This document shows, in pieces, positions 1 to 10,200 of a stretch of DNA of 64,000 bases. The stretch lies in NCBI GenBank assembly GCA_029961685.1, contig JARWKL010000006.1, positions 8,314,748 to 8,378,747 on the forward strand, read 5' to 3'. The notes beneath the pieces were generated by a model that worked only from the letters and a program-made list of their open reading frames with translations, was not told the DNA's origin and did no database searches. The DNA comes from Aristolochia californica. Lineage: Eukaryota > Streptophyta > Magnoliopsida > Piperales > Aristolochiaceae. Position numbers and translations under genes: made by a program. Positions within the stretch are counted from its first letter, which is position 1. Every line of letters starts with the position of its first letter.

Positions 1-1063
1 CTATTTCTTGATTTTATGTATTCGGTTTCACAATCGTCGGGAAAAGGGGGAGGCGAGGGATTTTTAACTGAGTGTTGACTCCCAATCCATAAGTTATTTC
101 TTTAAAAAATATAACCCGATACGCATGATTGACTGATAAATCACATAACAATCATCTATGATTGTTTGGTCAGCTTTTATTAATATGGGAAAAATAATGA
201 CTAGTTATACTCAGGTAAATATCCCACCGCACGTTCACTTGAGAATTTAATGAGGTTTGGATCCCATAGGTCATTTCCATATTTAACATGTTTCAAGCAT
301 GTATATCTATATTTAAAATATGTGAAGGATCAATTAGAAATCTCTTTCTTCTAAAATTCCAAGCTATAAGGGTTGAACAAGTGGAATTTCCCAAACTTGG
401 ATATCAAAACTTATGTGTTCATTTGTGGTGTGTGAATAAATTTTCTTTACTTACATTTTGTTGTTGTTTTAAAATTTTGGCATATATAAACTCTAAAATT
501 TTCATTTTTTTGTAATCTATTTGCCTTTTAATCTCTTTGTTTTGAGATAAAGGGAAAAGTGAAAACTCATGTTTTGATTTAAGAAAAAAGTATACATATA
601 AATTGGAAATGCACAAATGTTGAGAGGGATAATTCCAAAAAGTGTCAGTAATTTTTAGGGATTCAAAACTCTTTCTAATTTTTATATATTAGGTTTTGCA
701 ATCGTCAGGACATGGGGGAGGCGGAGGATTTCTACGTGAGTGTTGACTTCTAATTGAAAAGTTATTTCTAACAAAAATATAGACTATTATGCATGATTGA
801 CCGATAAATTACATGTCAATCATTTATGATTATTAGGTCATCTTTTTTTTTAAATCGGCATAATTATGGCTTGTTTGACTCGGGTAAATATCCCTCGGGT
901 AAATATCCCACCGCACGTTCACTTGAGAATTTCATGAGATTTGGATCCCAAAGATCATTTGCATCTTTAACATGTTTCAAGCATGCATATCCATTTTTAA
1001 AACATGTGTAGGGTCAATTAGAAATCTCTTTCTAATAAATTCCAAGGTATTAGGGTTGAACTT
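1..1063. repeat. Satellite array, left edge: L monomer plus interrupted S monomer
   Basis: Bases 1-30 are the tail of a preceding monomer. An L monomer starts at 31 and an S monomer at 699 (phase: CAATCGTCGG or variant). The S monomer is split by the chromovirus at 1069 and resumes at 7259. The L unit belongs to a subtype marked by 'catttccat', 'aatatgtgaagg' and 'gaacaagtgg'. The S unit carries 'gacttctaatt'. Both subtypes recur in the same order at 57808 and 58475 and at 62271 and 62937. No gene is seen; the short open frames here are those of the repeat. Confidence 0.93.
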
Positions 1064-1068
1064 TATTT
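1064..1068. repeat. Target site duplication, left copy (TATTT)
   Basis: TATTT directly precedes the chromovirus and is repeated exactly at 7254-7258. A 5-bp duplication is the usual size for LTR retrotransposon integration. Removing the element plus one copy restores a continuous S satellite monomer. Confidence 0.95.
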
Positions 1069-1968
1069 TGTTACGGTCCCGGGTCATGGATCGAGTAACA
1101 CGGCTTGGGATTTGTGAATCCAGCACTCAGAATTTACTCACTTCACATCAAGGGTCTGTGTATGAGTATTTCTCCTTAACCAATGCTTGGCCAGGAGGAA
1201 AGATCCTCTTTTGAGGGTCCTACCGAGTTGTTGTGCTAGGTAGAAGACCCCACAGCAATGCTGACCTTGCTAGAGCAAGGTGCTCTCTTTTCTTGGTCAC
1301 GACAAAGAGGGTTTGGCCCTCTTTGTTGCTGTTCTGGCTAAGAATGCAATCCTTCTTTCTTAAATAACTTGAAACACGAGTTTGGGATAGATTAATAGCT
1401 CTTCTTTGATGCTATGATCAGCTCCCACGTTGCACCAGGATTTGCTCAAGATTTGAGGATAAAAATCCTCACTTTGCTACTTGGTAAGGGAGGAATTGGG
1501 CCTCTCTTGCTGCTGTTGCCGAGAGGGAGGATAGACCTCCTCTTTGTGCTTGGAAAAGGGGCAGGAAGATCCTTTTCTTAGTAGGGATGATGTTGGATGA
1601 ATTTGGGTGAAGATGGATGGCAATGGAGGTGGTTGGATTTTTGGAGTAAACCCTAAACTCGAGATCAAGAGGTGATCTCAACCTATTTAGACTAGGTTAT
1701 TCTAAAATCTCAAAGCTTACCTATTTCATTCATACATATCCCTTAAATAGGGAGTTTTAGGGTTAGGGTTACAATAATTCCCCATAATGCCCTTACATAT
1801 AAAGTAATTAGAAATAACTCCTACTTAAAACAATATAAGAAATAAATCCTACTTAAAACAATATAAGAAATAAATCCTACTCAAAGAAATATAAGAATTA
1901 AATCCTATTGAGTGAGTTGTTGTTTTCTTCTTCGTTGTGTGACTCGGTGTGCTATTGAGTCCACAACA
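1069..1968 (-). repeat. 3' LTR of the chromovirus (900 bp)
   Basis: It is the direct repeat of 6345-7253. On the plus strand it begins TGTTACGGTCCC and ends GTCCACAACA, so both ends carry the TG/CA dinucleotides. It is 9 bp shorter than the right LTR because of an indel near 1625-1635. A TATTTAA box on the minus strand lies at 1743-1749 beside two telomere-like TTAGGG units. The last codons of the chromodomain frame run into this LTR and stop at 1905-1907. Confidence 0.96.
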
Positions 1969-2137
1969 TCTGCCTCCCCATGGAGAAAGAGCTTGTCCTC
2001 AAGCTCAAAAGTTGGGTAGACTTGTTTGAAGATGTCCACACGTTCCCATGTTGCAACGTCGGGGTCAGTGTCCGTCCACTGAACGAGAATCTCCCAATGA
2101 TCATTGGTTAGCCGTGCACGTAACACCGCAGTCGGTT
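1905..2137 (-). pseudogene. Chromodomain at the end of pol (frame-shifted from integrase)
   Basis: This open stretch encodes about 75 residues with the chromodomain-like pattern 'EILVQWTDTDPDVATWE', followed by a 'YPTFELEDK' helix region. Chromodomains at the integrase C-terminus bind modified histones and guide chromoviruses to heterochromatin, which fits an element inside a satellite. The conserved tryptophan of the ATWE motif is present, but I do not see the full aromatic cage of classical HP1-type domains. The frame differs from integrase by a frameshift near 2135, just downstream of the residues VILNR. No ATG is expected because this is the C-terminus of pol. The last 21 or so codons lie in the 3' LTR. 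Confidence 0.82.
1969..1979 (-). other. Polypurine tract
   Basis: The minus strand reads GGGGAGGCAGA directly before the 3' LTR start TGTTGTGG. Position and composition match the plus-strand primer site used in retrotransposon reverse transcription. Confidence 0.88.
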
Positions 2138-2287
2138 AAGAATAACCTCGCCATGATCAACCGGTGGTAGGAATGGAGTGGATGTAGGCTGTGCTCCGGA
2201 ATGCAGCTTCAAAAGAGAGACATGAAACACATCGTGAATTCTGGCTGTGTCCGGTAATTTGAGTTGATAGGCGACTGGTCCCACGCG

Positions 2288-3292
2288 TCAAAGAATGGGA
2301 AACGGCCCAAAAAATCTGGGTGAGAGCTTATGACGTGGAGGTCCTGTTAGAGATTGCTGACGGTAGGGCTGGAGTCGTAGCCACACAAACTTTCCAACCT
2401 CAAAAGAGACCTCACGGTGGCCCCTATCGTATACATCCTTCATCCGAGCTTGGGCACGTCGTAGCCGTTCTATGATATTCTGTAGCAATAGATCCCTGTC
2501 TATGAGTGCCTGATCAATCGTGTCCACGCGGGTGGACCCTGGGTTGTACGAGAGGAGGCGAGGTGGATCCCGGCCATATATAACCCGAAAAGGAGTGGAT
2601 TGCAATGCAGAGTGGAACGAAGTGTTGTAACAGTATTCGGCCCACAGAAGCCATTGAACCCATTGCCACGGACAATCCCCCACCAAGCACCGTAGATACA
2701 TCTCGATGGTGCAGTTCACCACCTTAGTCTGCCCGTCTGTCAGTGGATGATAGGTGGAGGAGAAGTTCAATTTCGTCCCACTCAAGAGAAACAGTTCCCG
2801 CCAAAAGGTGCTCGTGAAAATTGCATCTCTGTCACTCACAATGGATTCTAGAAGGCTATGTAAGCGGACTATCTGCTCCAGGAAATTCTGAGCAACCCGT
2901 ATTGCTGTATACGGATGAGCCATCGGTATAAAATGCCCGTACTTGGAGAATCGATCAACCACTACGAAAAGTACGGATTTTCCGGCTGACATGGGTAGGC
3001 CTTCCACAAAATCCATTGAAATGTCGGCCCAAACCTCCATAGGAAGGGCCAGAGGCTGGAGAAGACCAGCTGGACTCAAGTGCTCAGCTTTGTTGCACTG
3101 GCATACTTGACAGTCGTCCACATAAGTCGCAATAGAGGGTTTCATGGCTTGCCAGTAAAAATCAGCTCGAATTTTGTGCAAGGTCTTTTGGATCCCCTCG
3201 TGTGTACTGTCGTGGTAGGCCGAGAGAATAGCTGGAATCAACTCGGACTCAGGTGGAAGGAAAATCCGATGCTTGTAATAGATAAGTGAATC
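2288..3292 (-). pseudogene. Integrase (pol), catalytic glutamate lost
   Basis: Integrase inserts the cDNA copy into the genome. Numbering from the methionine at 3241, the HHCC zinc domain shows H10, H14, C44 and C47. The catalytic core shows D77 (SMDF) and D137 (VSDRD). The expected third acidic residue, in DGQT-x-VVN, is lysine at 173 (codon 2723-2725); D137 to residue 173 is exactly the DDX35E spacing, so this is the catalytic position. A GAG-to-AAG change would explain it. A GPF module follows near the end and is cut by TGA at 2288-2290. The same frame continues past that stop through a typical GPVAYQLKLP stretch to about 2135. An in-frame TAG at 3293-3295 separates it from RNase H. The protein is predicted inactive. 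Confidence 0.93.
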
Positions 3293-4933
3293 CTAGATGG
3301 ACCACTTGACATTCATTGTCCCTTCTGAGATCTGCTGATGCAGTTCCTGCAGTGCAGGGTTAGTAGCATGTGCTTCTCGCACCAAGTCCATAATGAGAAA
3401 TCTCGGCTGGCTGATAGAATAGACCGACTGCTGATCTTCAAAACACTTTGACAAGGCATCTGCCGCCTTATTTAATCTCCCCGCACGATAATCCACCGAG
3501 AAGTCAAACCCCAACAACTTACTGATCCAGTGCCGCTGTGGCGACGTCGTCAAACCTTGTTCTAGTAAGAATTTAAGGCTGTAGTGATCCGTGCGTATGA
3601 GAAAAGCCCGGCCCCAGAGATAAGGCCTCCAATGTTGGACCGCTTTGGCCAACCCAATCAATTCGTGCTCATAGGCTGCCAGTTTGTGATGGTGAACTGC
3701 CAACTGTCTGCTAAAATAAGCAATAGGATGGCCCAGCTGCTGTAAAATGCCCCCCATGCCCACGTCCGAAGCGTCGCACTCTACCACGAACAATTCATCG
3801 AAGTTGGGAAGTTGTAATACTGGCGCGGATGCGAGGGCAGCTTTGAGTGCCACAAATGACGTGGTGGCCCCCTCATTCCAAATAAAGGAGTTTTTCTTGA
3901 GTAAACTCGTCAATGGTGCTGCCACTAGCCCATAGTTCTGAATAAATTTGCGGTAGTAGCTCGCAAGACCCAGAAAACCCCGTAATGCAGAACACGACTG
4001 TGGTTGCGGCCACTCGTGAATAGCTCGGATCTTCTCGGGATCCACCGTAACCCCCTCATGTGAGATAATGTGTGCCAGATATCCAACATGTGAAGCCGCA
4101 AAAGAACACTCGGAGTGTTTCAAATAGAGCTGATGTGCTCTTAACAAGTCGAAAACAATCCTCAAGTGTGCCAAGTGCTCCTCAACCGACTTGGTATATA
4201 TCAAAATATCATCGAAAAATACAAGAACAAATTTTCGAAGATAGGGGCTAAATACCTCGTTCATCAAAGCTTGAAAAGTGGAGGGTGCATTGGATAACCC
4301 GAACGGCATGACAACGAACTCAAAGTGGCCATGGTACGTGCAAAATGTCGTCTTCTCGATATCAGAGGGGTGCATCCGGACCTGATGGTATCCCGAACGG
4401 AGGTCAAGTTTAGTGAATAACCACGACCCATGTAACTCATCCAAAAGCTCATCCACTACTGGAATCAGGAACTTGTCTTTTACTATCTGCACATTCAACT
4501 CCTGATAATCCGTGCAGAACCTCCATGTCCCATCATGTTTCTTCACAAGTAATATGGGTGAAGAGAACGGGGAGCGGTTGGGACGAATAAGACCCTGTTT
4601 TAACATCTCATGGCACTGACACTCTATCTCGTCCTTCTGAAGGTGTGGGTAACGGTATGGTCGCATGACCACTACCTCAGAACCTGGTTTCAGACAGATC
4701 CTGTGGTCACAGTGCCTCATGGGAGGCAACCCCGAAGGCTCCTGGAAGAGGTCATAGAACTTCTCAACCAGACCATCACTAGTACTGTCAGGCTGATCCT
4801 GTGTCTGCAAAGTGTGTATGCGGTGGGCCCTGTCCACCTGATAACCCTGTAAGAGCACCCGACTTCCGGCCAAATCAAAGCTCATGGTTAAAGCCGAAAA
4901 GTCCCACAAAATGGGCCCCAATGTTGTAACCAT
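3293..4933 (-). pseudogene. Reverse transcriptase-RNase H (pol)
   Basis: This is the longest intact block, 546 residues. It copies the RNA genome into DNA and removes the RNA strand. Numbering from the methionine at 4933, RT motifs include KKHDGTWRFCTDYQELN (131-147), the catalytic D177 in KLDLRSGYHQ, and the FFDD box with D241 and D242. RNase H follows with candidate active-site residues D387 (VECDAS), E424 (HEL), D449 (RTDH) and D492 (ADALS), all present. The methionine at 4933 is not a real start: the frame is the continuation of protease after a frameshift near 4930. Translation ends at TAG 3293-3295, and readable integrase sequence continues in the same frame beyond it. A CAG-to-TAG transition is the simplest origin of that stop. 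Confidence 0.95.
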
Positions 4934-5175
4934 TTAATGCCTAAAACCATATCAAATCCTGCTAGGGGAATAACAAAAAATTCCGCATTAAATGAAGTAA
5001 ATCCAATGGAAAAAGTTACCGCCTTACTAATCCCATAGCTGGGGACCTTCTCGCCATTGGCCACTGAGACGGTGGCCGTCGGATGAGTGTGTATCTGGAA
5101 CTGGAGATGTTGTGCGGCTGTCAAACTCAGAAAATTGTGTGTACTCCCCGAGTCGACTAGTCCCACCGGTTCTCA
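4888..5175 (-). pseudogene. Aspartic protease (pol)
   Basis: A retropepsin-like domain that would cut the Gag-Pol polyprotein. The active-site triad D-S-G is seen in LVDSGSTHNF, about 10 codons after the stop at 5173-5175. A second hydrophobic-G motif, DMVLGIKWL, lies near the end. Upstream the same frame runs open to gag but is broken by TGA at 5173-5175. Downstream it falls out of frame: the RT frame overlaps it from 4933, so a small indel near 4930 breaks the join and the protease frame stops at 4888. Confidence 0.9.
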
Positions 5176-5319
5176 GTCGATGACATGAGCTCGGACTTGC
5201 ATTGTAGTAGGCGATTTCTGCCCAGTAATAGCATGCAATGATATCTCTGGTGGTTCGTCCTCGATAATATCCTCTGGTTCCTCTGGATCCTCTGAATCCT
5301 CCATCTCGATCCAAAATAA
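5176..5319 (-). pseudogene. Gag-protease linker, acidic
   Basis: This 48-codon stretch is open in the gag frame and sits between the TGA that ends the gag zinc knuckle and a second TGA before protease. It encodes an acidic linker rich in E, D and P, followed by an ISLHAITG motif. A matching IFLHAITG motif occurs in the second gag fragment at about 53440-53475, which supports the reading frame. Confidence 0.8.
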
Positions 5320-6321
5320 TCATTTACATTGGTGTCCAACCCGATACTGCTCATCGCAGTTATAACAGAGATTTTTGGACCGCCTTTCTGCCATCTCCGC
5401 ACTCGTCGATTTTTTTATAAAGCTCGATAGGGAATTACCAGGGCGGGGATTGGCTACACGAGTCGTAGTCGGAGTGTGTCTGGATGGTGCTATTGTAGAT
5501 GCTCCCTGAGATGAATCATAGCGGCGCCCTTGCCACATGGAGGAAGTGTTCCTCTCACTCGACCAACCCGGCTTACGTTGCTGCAACTGTTGTCGTTGTT
5601 CCATTGCTCGGGCCATATTCATGGCATGAGCTAGATCCGTGGGCATAAGGAGTTCTACCTCTAGCTGTAAATACTCATTGAGACCTCCTGTGAATAAGGA
5701 GACCTGCTGGTCAACCAATACCCGCTCTCCAGCACGAGCCAAATTTTCTTGGAAGATTTTTTGATAGTGTTCCACCGAACCCGTTTGTCTCAATAGGACT
5801 AACTCTCCCAAGGGGTTGCTGTTGGTGGGAGGCCCAAATCTAACTGTGCGTAGATTTTTAAATTCGCCCCAAGTCATTCCCAGTCTCACTTTCTCTACTT
5901 GACTCACCCATAACATGGTTTCATCTGTCATATGGAAAGAGACTAGTTGCACCTTATCCCATTCAGTAGTCCCTTGGTTCAAAAAGAAATTTTCACATCT
6001 ATGCAACCAAATTACGGGATCCACAGAACCATTGAAAGAGGGAAACTCTAACTTGGTGTACCTTGGGATTGTGCCTCCATGCTGAGGTGTTGGACAGCAG
6101 TGCCCCCAGGCCACTGTTCCCCTGTGATATGGTTGAGCAACCTCTCTCACCTCTGGGCTCTGATGTCTCTCTGTCCTCAACTCCTGTAGCATGCTAATGA
6201 TTCGGCTCATCTCTTCTTCCAAACCACAAACCTTTCCCAACACTGGTTGTGCTGCTTCAAGGCTATCTTCTATCTTTTGTATCCTGATTTGGATTTCTTC
6301 ATTGCTGATATGATCCCCCAT
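5320..6321 (-). pseudogene. Gag capsid/nucleocapsid
   Basis: Gag forms the virus-like particle and binds the RNA. I start it at the ATG at 6321 (MGDHISNEE), 9 nt after the PBS. An earlier in-frame methionine at 6402 lies inside the LTR and would translate the PBS, so it is unlikely. An N-terminal helical region is followed by the retrotransposon gag core (from about WLHRCENFF through TVRFGPP to the VEHYQKIFQ region) and a C-terminal zinc knuckle with spacing C-X2-C-X7-H-X2-C (CYNCDEQYRVGHQC). The frame stops at TGA 5320-5322 right after the knuckle, while the same frame continues as linker and protease; a CGA-to-TGA change at a CpG is a plausible cause. Confidence 0.92.
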
Positions 6322-6329
6322 GTTACCCT

Positions 6330-6341
6330 GCTCTGATACCA
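6330..6341 (-). other. Primer binding site for initiator tRNA-Met
   Basis: The minus strand reads TGGTATCAGAGC, complementary to the 3' end of plant initiator tRNA-Met. It lies 3 nt after the end of the 5' LTR. This fixes the element's orientation as minus. Confidence 0.96.
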
Positions 6342-6344
6342 AGT

Positions 6345-7253
6345 TGTTACGGTCCCGGGTCATGGATCGAGTAACACGGCGTGGGATTTGTGAATCCAAC
6401 ACTCAGAATTTACTCACTTCACGTCAAGGGTCTGTGTATGAGTATTTCTCCTTAACCAGTGCTTGGCCAGGAGGAAAGATCCTCTTTTGAGGGTCATACC
6501 GAGTTTTTGTGCTAGGTATAAGACCCCACAGCAATGCTGACCTTGCTAGAGCAAGGTGCTCTCTTTTCTTGGTCACGGCAAAGAGGGTTTGGCCCTCTTT
6601 GTTGCTGCTCTAGCTAAGAATGCAATCCTTCTTTCTTAAATAACTTGAAACATGAGTTTGGGATAGATTAATACCTCTTCTTTGATGCTATGATCAGCTC
6701 CCACGTTGCACCAGGATTTGCTCAAGATTTGAGGATAAAAATCCTCACTTTGCTGCTTTATAAGGGAGGAATTGAGCCTCTCTTGCTGCTGCTGCCGAGA
6801 GGGAGGATAGACCTCCTCTTTGGGCTTGGAAAAGGGGCAGGAAGCTCCTTTTCTTAGTAGGGATGATGGTGGATGAATTTGGGTGAAGATGGATGGCAAT
6901 GGAGGGCTAAGGATAGGTTGGATTTTTGGAGTAAACCCTAAACTCGAGATCAAGAGGTGATCTCAACCTATTTAGACTAGGTTATTCTAAAATCTCAAAG
7001 CTTACCTATTTCATTCATACCTATCCCTTAAATAGGGAGTTTTAGGGTTAGGGTTACAATAATTCCCCATAATGCCCTTACATATAAAGTAATTAGAAAT
7101 AACTCCTACTTAAAACAATATAAGAAATAAATCCTACTTAAAACAATATAAGAAATAAATGCTACTCAAAGAAATATAAGAATTAAATCCTATTGAGTGA
7201 GTTTTTGTTGTCTTCTTCGTTGTGTGACTCGGTGTGCTATTGAGTCCACAACA
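6345..7253 (-). repeat. 5' LTR of the chromovirus (909 bp)
   Basis: It is the direct repeat of 1069-1968 and carries an extra 9 bp near 6905. On the coding strand it begins TGTTGTGGACTC at 7253 and ends CCGTAACA at 6345. It supplies the promoter for the element. The TATTT target duplication follows at 7254-7258. Confidence 0.96.
7028..7034 (-). promoter_or_regulatory. Possible TATA box of the 5' LTR
   Basis: The minus strand reads TATTTAA about 220 bp into the LTR, a plausible place for the U3-R boundary. Two telomere-like repeats (minus strand AACCCTAACCCTAAAA) lie just upstream. Both features are conserved in the other LTR at 1743-1749. The transcription start is inferred, not shown. Confidence 0.4.
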
Positions 7254-7258
7254 TATTT
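7254..7258. repeat. Target site duplication, right copy (TATTT)
   Basis: Exact match to 1064-1068. The satellite S monomer continues directly with 'acatatatttgtagttg'. Confidence 0.95.
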
Positions 7259-10200
7259 ACATATATTTGTAGTTGTTTTAAGTTTTTTGCATTTATAAGC
7301 TCTAAAATTTTCATTTTGTTGTGATCTATTTGCCTTTTTATCTCTGTTTACGAAATAAAGGGAAAAGTGAAAACTCACGTTTTGATTTATGAAAAAATTA
7401 TACATAAAAAATGGAAATACACAAATGTAGAGAGATAATTCCAAAAACTTTGTGTAATTTTTAGGGTTTGCTAACTCTTTCTAGTTTTTATATATTAGGT
7501 TTCTCAATCGTCGGGAAAAGGGGGAGGCGAAGGATTTTTAACTGAGTGTTGAATCCCAATCCAAAAATCATTTCTAACAAAAATATATCCCGTTATGCTT
7601 GATTGACTGATAAATCACTTTACAATCATCTATTAATGTTAGGTTAGCTTTTTTTTTTAAATGGGTAAAATAATTGCTTGTTTGACTAGGGTAAATATAC
7701 CACTACACGTTCACTTGAGAATTTAATGTGGTTTGTATCCCATAGGTCATTTGCATCTTTAACATGATTCAAGCATGCATATCCATATTTAAAACATGTG
7801 TAGGATCTATTAGAAATCTCTTTCTTAAAAAATTCCAAGATAATAGGGTTGAACTAATAGAATTTACCAAACTTGGATAACAAAACTTTTGTCTTCATTT
7901 GTGGTGTGTGAATAAATTTTCTTTACTTACATTTGTTATTGTTTTAAAGTTTTTGCATACATAAACTCTAAATTTTTATTTTATTGTGATCTATTTGCCT
8001 TTTTATCTATTTCTTTCGAGATAAAGGGAAAAGTGAAAAGTCAGGTTTTGATTTAAGAAAAATGTATGCAAATAAATTGGAATTGCAAAATGTAGACAGA
8101 GATAATTCCAAAAAGTGTATATAACTTTTAGGGATTGCAAACTCTTTCTAATTTTTATATATTAGGTTTCGCAATCGTCAGGAAAGGGGGGGGGTCTAGG
8201 ATTTCTAATTGAGTGTTGACTCCCAATCAATAAGGCATTTCTAACAAAAATATAGCCCGTTACGCATGATTGACCGAAAAATCATTTGACAATCATCTAC
8301 GATTTTTAGGTCAGTTTTTTTGTAAATGGTGAAAATAATGGCTTATTTGACTCGGGTAAATATCCCACCGCACGTTCACTTGTTAATTTCGTGAGGTCTG
8401 GATCCCATAGGTCATTTGTATCTTAAACATGTTTCAAGCATGCATATCCATATTTAAAACATGTGTAGGGTCAATTTGAAATCTCTTTCTTATAAAATTC
8501 CCAGCTAAAAGGGTTGAACTTTCTTTACTTACATTTGTTGTTGTTATAATTTTTTTGCATAGATAAACTCTAAAATTTTCATTTTGTTGTGATCTATTTG
8601 CCTTTTTATCTCTATTTACGAGATAAAAAGAAAAGTGAAAACTCACGTTTTGATTTATGAAAAAAATCTACATCTAAAATTGAAATGCACAAAAGTAGAG
8701 TGAGATAATACCAAAAAGTTTCCGTAATTTTTAGGAATTGCTAACTCTCTCTAGTTTTTATATATTAGGTTTTTTAATCGTCGGGAAAAGGGGTAGGCAA
8801 GGGATTTTTAACTGAGTGTTGACTCCAATTCCAAAAGTCATTTCAAACAAAAATATATCCCGTGAGGCTTGATTGACAAAGAAATCACTTTAGAATCATC
8901 TATGATTGTTAGGTTAGCATTTTTCGTAAATGGACAAAATAATGGCTTGTTTGACTAGGGTAAATATACCACCGCACGTTCACTTGAGAATTTAATGAGG
9001 TTTGGATCCCATAATTCATTTTAATCTTTAACGTGTTTCAAGCAAGCATATCCATATTTAAAACATGTGTACGAACAATTAGAAATCTCTTTCTTAAAAA
9101 AATTCAAGCAATTAGGGTTGAACTAGTGGAATTTCCCAAACTTGGATATCAAAACTTTTGTGTTCATTTGTGGTGTGTGAATAAGTTTTCTTTACTTACA
9201 TTTGTTGTTGTTTTATATTTTTTACATACATAAACTCTAAAATTTTTATTTTGCTGTGATCTATTTGAGTTTTTACTTTTTTGTTTACGAGATGAAGGGA
9301 AAAGTGCAAACTCTAGTTTTGATTTAAGAAAAAAGTATACATCTAAAAGGGAAATGCACAATTGTAGAGAGAGATGTTTCCAAAAAGTGCCCGAAATTTT
9401 TAGGGATTGCAAACTCTTTCTATTTTTATGTATTCGGTTTCGCAATCGTCGAGAAAAGGGGGAGGCGAGGGATTTTTAACTGAGTGTTGACTCCCAATCC
9501 ATAAGTCATTTCTTATAAAAATATTGCCCATTACTAATGATTGACCGATAAATCACATTACAATCATCTATGATTGTTTGGTCAGTTTTTTTTTAAATGG
9601 GCAAAATAATGACTTGTTTGATTCAGGTAAATATCCCGCCGCACGTTCACTTGAGAATTTAATGAGGTTTGGATCCCATAGGTCATTTCCATCTTTAACA
9701 TGTTTCCATCATATATATCCATATTTAAAATATGTGAACAATCAATTAGAAATCTCTTTCTTCTAAAATTCCAACCAATTAAGGTTGACCAAGTGGAATT
9801 TCCCAAACTTGGATATCAAAATTTTTGTGTTCGTTTGTGGTGTCTGAATAAATTTTCTTTACGTACATTTGTTGTTGTTTTAAAAAATTTTCATATATAA
9901 ACTCTAAAATTTTCATTTTGTTGTAATCAATTTGCCTTTTAATCTCTTTGTTTCGAAATAAAGGGAAAAGTGAAAACTCAAATTTTAATTTAAGAAAAAA
10001 GAATACATATAAATTGGAAATGCACAAATGTTGAGAGATAATTCTAAAAAGTGTCAGTAATTTTTAGGGATTTCAAACTCTTTCTTATTTTATATATTAG
10101 GTTTTGCAATTGTCGGGAAACGGGAGAGGCGGAGAATTTCTAACAAAGTGTTGACTTCTAATTGATAAGTTATTTCTAACAAATATATAGACAATTACAC

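Larger units (their letters stand above)
1069..7253 (-). mobile_element. Complete Ty3/gypsy chromovirus LTR retrotransposon, coding-defective
   Basis: This 6185-bp element reads on the minus strand. Its parts in order are 5' LTR (6345-7253), initiator tRNA-Met PBS (6330-6341), gag, protease, reverse transcriptase-RNase H, integrase, chromodomain, polypurine tract (1969-1979) and 3' LTR (1069-1968). Both LTRs start TG and end CA on the coding strand, and TATTT flanks the element. The order PR-RT-RNH-IN defines Ty3/gypsy, and the chromodomain places it among chromoviruses; the clade is not settled from sequence alone. Gag-pol is one broken frame, with stops at 5320-5322, 5173-5175, 3293-3295 and 2288-2290 and frameshifts near 4930 and 2135. 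By eye the LTRs differ at about two dozen sites plus a 9-bp indel, near 2.7 percent, which suggests an insertion of roughly a million years if a typical plant rate applies. It could move only with enzymes supplied in trans. Confidence 0.97.

Noticed and set aside
1469..1681. Frames within the LTRs (also 6636-6953)
   Set aside because: They lie in non-coding LTR sequence, differ between the two LTRs and show no domain.
1755..1775. Interstitial telomere
   Set aside because: Only two TTAGGG-like units are present, inside each LTR, which is far too short for a telomere remnant.
3747..4852. Plus-strand frames opposite RT and protease
   Set aside because: They are antisense shadows of the clear RT-RNase H coding frame.
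6322..6402. Upstream gag start at 6402
   Set aside because: Translation from there would read through LTR and PBS; the ATG at 6321 has the same spacing to the PBS as in the second gag copy.
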